Positions 61,484-64,000 of a stretch of DNA of 64,000 nucleotides are shown piece by piece; position 1 is the first letter of the stretch; each line of letters begins with the position of its first letter. The stretch covers positions 22,700 through 86,699 of the forward strand of contig NZ_FMYY01000018.1 of assembly GCF_900101595.1 (NCBI RefSeq), written 5' to 3'. The notes beneath the pieces were generated by a model. The model was given only the letters and a program-made list of their open reading frames with translations, had not been told where the DNA came from and searched no databases. Both the position numbers and the translations under genes were made by a program. The stretch comes from Paenibacillus sp. cl123 (GTDB taxonomy: Bacteria > Bacillota > Bacilli > Paenibacillales > NBRC-103111).

Positions 61484-61863
61484 ACCTTGTCCTCCTTAGA
61501 TGGAGGGGACGAGGAGGCGCCTCCTGACTCGGCTGCAGATCCGCTCGCCGCGAAGGTAAGAAAACGCGTCAGGCCAGTCATATCGAACAGACGCTTAATC
61601 TTGGGGGGCACATGCTGAACTTGAATGCCGAGCCCGGAAGCCTGCCGCATCTTAAGCAGTGCTACAATCACACCGATTCCTGTGCTGTCGATATAAGCCA
61701 GCTCCCGCATATCCAGAGTGAGCGGAGTAGTCACATCTGATGCAAGCGCTTCGGTCTGGTGGCGAAGCATATCAGCCGAGCCCAAGTCAAGTTCGCCCGA
61801 CAAGGACACCACATAACCGCCTGGTGTTGTTTGAACAGTTACCTGAAACTTCATCGCATCCAT
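61480..61863 (-). CDS. RsbV paralogue (STAS anti-anti-sigma)
   Basis: 127 residues. The STAS core keeps the serine in LAYIDSTGIGVIVALLKM and the end PPKIKRLFDMTGLTRFL, both close to RsbV at 59076. It adds a Ser/Gly/Ala-rich tail of about 25 residues. GGAGG stands 8 bases before the ATG. With the degenerate RsbW-like gene it forms a duplicated partner-switching pair that could tune sigma-B or another sigma. Confidence 0.8.
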   Translation of the reverse strand: MDAMKFQVTVQTTPGGYVVSLSGELDLGSADMLRHQTEALASDVTTPLTLDMRELAYIDSTGIGVIVALLKMRQASGLGIQVQHVPPKIKRLFDMTGLTRFLTFAASGSAAESGGASSSPPSKEDKV

Positions 61864-61978
61864 CTCGCTAGCCTCCTCCGTTCAGACATTTTCGTATACT
61901 TCCTAGAATACCAGATTATAAAGGCAATTTCACGGTTCTGGACAAATCTTTTAGGAAATGTAACCGCTCTTACCGTTC

Positions 61979-62004
61979 GATTCACAGCCCTTCTATCCGG
62001 GTAA
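61979..62004 (+). promoter_or_regulatory. Sigma-B-type promoter of the 52-residue protein
   Basis: GATTCA (61979-61984), 14-base spacer, GGGTAA (61999-62004), about 58 bases before the start codon. Confidence 0.65.
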
Positions 62005-62061
62005 TAACAACCAAGCATAACTTGTCTCAAGTTTAAAAAAAAGTCCAAGGAGTGAGCATAC

Positions 62062-62220
62062 ATGAATCAATCTAAAAATGTTGATGTGGAGACAAAAACG
62101 GTAGAGAAAAAAATGGATTCGGGCATGGTAGCTTCCACCTTCATCAAATATGCCGCCTACGTCTTGATTTTCTTCGGATTTTTGTACTTCATCGTCCGCT
62201 ATGTATTTCCGAAGTTCTAA
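62062..62220 (+). CDS. 52-residue single-helix membrane protein
   Basis: An ATG at 62062 with CCAAGGAGTGAG upstream opens a 52-codon frame ending TAA at 62220. The first 30 residues are charged (MNQSKNVDVETKTVEKKMDS), and residues about 31-48 form one membrane helix (AAYVLIFFGFLYFIVRYVF). It has its own sigma-B-type promoter and a terminator, so it is a complete gene although short. No family recognised. Confidence 0.7.
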   Translation: MNQSKNVDVETKTVEKKMDSGMVASTFIKYAAYVLIFFGFLYFIVRYVFPKF

Positions 62221-62272
62221 CGGAGCAAGCTGCCCCTGCGGAACCACGGAACGAGCACATCCACATAACTTC

Positions 62273-62308
62273 AAAAACCCTAATGGTCATAAAGCCATCA
62301 GGGTTTTT
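62273..62308 (+). terminator. Terminator of the 52-residue gene
   Basis: AAAACCCT-ATGG pairs with CCAT-AGGGTTTTT with one mismatch and an 8-base loop. Confidence 0.8.
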
Positions 62309-62472
62309 GTCCTTCCTCTCCTCCTCCTCAGACAAGCCAGGCGGCTCAGCAGACAGGCAATAAAGGAGCAGGCTTGACGCCCAGATAGCCGCGCCCACGG
62401 GAACCGCCCTGATAAGCTCTCATTAGGCAACAAAAGCTCTTAGCCTAAGCGGCCAGCTTGCGGCCGCTTGGA

Positions 62473-63048
62473 CTAAAAGCCGTGATGAAACAAATGAACC
62501 GAAAGCAGGCTGCCATCCTCCGCATCAAGAAATACCTTCAGCGCATGCCTCTCCCGCTTGTATACGATTCCGTCCTCCGCCACCCAATCGGGCTCGCCCA
62601 AAACGGCTCTCAGCTTGTCCGCGTTCAGAGGCAGTCTTTCTTCATCAATCACGATTTCGCCTGCGCTTGCCGGGACGATGACAGCTTGAACCGATTGCTT
62701 ATACAAGCCGACCTTGCAATCCTCGAACACGAGCACCCGCTCGTCCGGGAATAGTTGATCATCCTCCTCGCCGAGCGGCTCGCCCTTCAGCTCATAGATC
62801 GTCTTCAAGTCATCCGTAAGCGCCAATCCGTTAATCCGTTCCAAAGGGAGACGCCCCGCTGCCGCATCGGTCGCAGCGAAGCTTACCGGTTCCGCCAACG
62901 CGAGAATGGGTCCCTCTTCGGCATGTAAGCGAGATGCGGCCAGAGCGGGTGCCGGCTCGCGCCAGGCGTCCCCGGTTATTCCCCAGGAAGCGCCGGAAAC
63001 TCCGACAACAAGAACGCCTGCTATCCATCCCATGCTCCATATTCTCAT
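62473..63048 (-). CDS. Unrecognised exported or membrane-anchored protein
   Basis: 191 residues from the ATG at 63048, with GGAGAGGG 5-7 bases upstream. An N-terminal signal or anchor (WIAGVLVVGVSGASWGITG) is followed by an outside domain with LALTDDLKTIYELKGEP, PLNADKLRAVLGEPDWVAEDGIVYKRERHALKVFLD. The paired KGEP and LGEPDWVAEDGIVY segments suggest two copies of a small beta unit like those in some envelope stress proteins. It lies 34 bases after the YflT-like gene on the same strand. Confidence 0.6.
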   Translation of the reverse strand: MRIWSMGWIAGVLVVGVSGASWGITGDAWREPAPALAASRLHAEEGPILALAEPVSFAATDAAAGRLPLERINGLALTDDLKTIYELKGEPLGEEDDQLFPDERVLVFEDCKVGLYKQSVQAVIVPASAGEIVIDEERLPLNADKLRAVLGEPDWVAEDGIVYKRERHALKVFLDAEDGSLLSVHLFHHGF

Positions 63049-63082
63049 GCTGTCCCTCTCCCTCCGGGTACGGATTGCGATT

Positions 63083-63463
63083 CTAGCGGCTTGAAACGAC
63101 CGGATTGTGCGGCACCCCCGCATCCGTTTGATGTAAAGCTTGATCGTCTACAGCGATCACGATATGTCCTTTGGCCATTTCCTTGGCATAATACTCGACA
63201 GCGGATTCCGAGAGTCCCAGGGACAGCAGCTTGTCCTTAAGCTCTGATCCCTTGCACTTGTACAGAGGAGTGGCGGTATGCGCCATCTTCTCTCCGACAA
63301 ATCCTATCCGGCTCATGTATTGAGGGCGATTGAGGCCTGCTTCCTGAACGCCCTCATGAGCCAGAATTTGAATCTGATCGACTTCCCGGCCGGCCTGACG
63401 CAAATCGCTAACAGCTTTGCGCACTTCTTGCTCGCCGTTGGCTACAATAATCGAATGGAACAT
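63083..63463 (-). CDS. YflT-type general stress protein
   Basis: 126 residues from the ATG at 63463 with GGAGGCG upstream (an earlier frame to 63580 overlaps the glgC gene and is rejected). The YflT/heat-induced stress domain covers residues 5-100: IIVANGEQEVRKAVSDLRQAG, IQILAHEGVQE and KDKLLSLGLSESAVEYYAKEMAKGHIVIAVD. Function unknown; a sigma-B regulon member in Bacillus. I found no clear sigma-B promoter directly upstream. Confidence 0.85.
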   Translation of the reverse strand: MFHSIIVANGEQEVRKAVSDLRQAGREVDQIQILAHEGVQEAGLNRPQYMSRIGFVGEKMAHTATPLYKCKGSELKDKLLSLGLSESAVEYYAKEMAKGHIVIAVDDQALHQTDAGVPHNPVVSSR

Positions 63464-63515
63464 GCTGTTACGCCTCCTTATATACTGCCGGCCGGAATTC
63501 AGCCGAGGTTGATGT

Positions 63516-64000
63516 TTATCGTACAGGTTCCAATTGAAATTGTCCGATAGGCATATAAATTTTCGGGATTTTATCCCCACGCTTGGCTACCATCTCTCCA
63601 TCGCCAACCACCGCTATCGTATTGCCTGACAAGGTGCCTACGGACGCCCCGTCCTCGATGACCGCGCCTTCGCCGATAATGGCGTTGCGGATGAAGACAT
63701 TGGAGCCGATCCGCGCCTTCGGCATCACGACGCAATTCCGCAGCACGCTTCCTTGTCCTACCACGGCGCCTGCAGATACGACCGAACGCTCCACTTGCCC
63801 GTATACCGTCGCCTCTCCCGCGACAAGAGCTTGATGCAGACGAGCCGTTCCCTGGATACGCGGCTGCTTGTCCTGCGTCTGGGCGGAAGAATGCATCGGC
63901 CATGCTCCGCTATGGCAACGGAACTTGGGCTGGTCGCCGACAAGGTCCATGTGAGCTTCCCATAAGCTCTCCACGGTGCCGACGTCGCGCCAATAACCTT
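63516..64000 (-). CDS. glgC: Glucose-1-phosphate adenylyltransferase, C-terminal part
   Basis: The frame continues past the window end, so the N-terminus is missing; 161 residues are visible. It begins YWRDVGTVESLWEAHMDL, the conserved junction of GlgC between catalytic and left-handed beta-helix domains. Then come hexapeptide repeats (VAGEATVYGQVERSVVSAGAVVGQGSVLRNCVVM in parts). The enzyme makes ADP-glucose for glycogen. The usual partners glgD/glgA are not in the window. Confidence 0.82.
   Translation of the reverse strand, partial: GYWRDVGTVESLWEAHMDLVGDQPKFRCHSGAWPMHSSAQTQDKQPRIQGTARLHQALVAGEATVYGQVERSVVSAGAVVGQGSVLRNCVVMPKARIGSNVFIRNAIIGEGAVIEDGASVGTLSGNTIAVVGDGEMVAKRGDKIPKIYMPIGQFQLEPVR

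Noticed and set aside
1-64000. CRISPR arrays
   Set aside because: Read through the repeats seen (31539, 37351, 56540): none has alternating conserved repeats and unique spacers, and no cas gene is present.

Overview
The window reads as a chromosomal segment of a Paenibacillus-like Gram-positive soil bacterium (inferred, not searched). The evidence is a GC-rich backbone with strong GGAGG-type ribosome binding sites, a YtrA-type GntR/ABC operon, YerC/YecD, a YqfQ-like protein, YqjM-type NamA, YesMN-type two-component control of a sugar ABC importer, and a complete rsbV-rsbW-sigB general-stress module.

Layout. 1-2.3 kb: the end of a secreted lectin-repeat protein, an AlkZ-related protein and a decayed VOC gene. 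2.3-7.2 kb: one minus-strand operon with a GntR repressor, two ABC exporters and a DUF4097 protein between them, behind a consensus promoter and a palindromic operator. 7.5-25.9 kb: an AT-rich accessory island inserted at the 3' end of the 23S rRNA methyltransferase gene (rlmD/rumA type). A short copy of that gene's 3' end, in the correct coding frame, lies at the far border and forms att-like direct repeats. The island carries (a) an AAA/DUF3696 ATPase plus an unrecognised partner, flanked by diverged direct repeats; (b) a type I restriction-modification operon (hsdM-hsdS-hsdR) whose last gene is an ISL3 transposase lacking two catalytic aspartates; (c) a three-gene Lamassu/ABC-3C-like system (Mrr-type nuclease, middle component, zinc-hook SMC ATPase). 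It also holds decayed fragments: an OLD-like ATPase, possible integrase tails and a tmRNA 3' end.

26-37 kb: housekeeping and metabolic genes (rRNA methyltransferase, lipid kinase, sirohydrochlorin chelatase-like, YerC, YqfQ-like, old yellow enzyme, histidine kinase, ThuA with a divergent AraC regulator). 37.4-52.7 kb: a glycan-use locus with a sulfatase, an ABC sugar importer, a YesMN pair, GH43 with a ricin-type domain, GH88, GH2 and an AraC regulator. Together these suggest uptake and breakdown of a sulfated, uronic-acid-containing polysaccharide. 53-55.3 kb: an ECF sigma factor with an anti-sigma factor whose outer domain is a family-1 solute-binding protein. 55.4-63.5 kb: a sigma-B stress neighbourhood (GlsB/YeaQ, YtxH, DUF948, Dps, YflT, rsbV-rsbW-sigB, a second diverged rsbVW pair and a 52-residue membrane protein). 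Six sigma-B-type promoters, all with 14-bp spacers, are visible there. The window ends inside glgC.

All family names come from reading the translated sequence. No database search was run.
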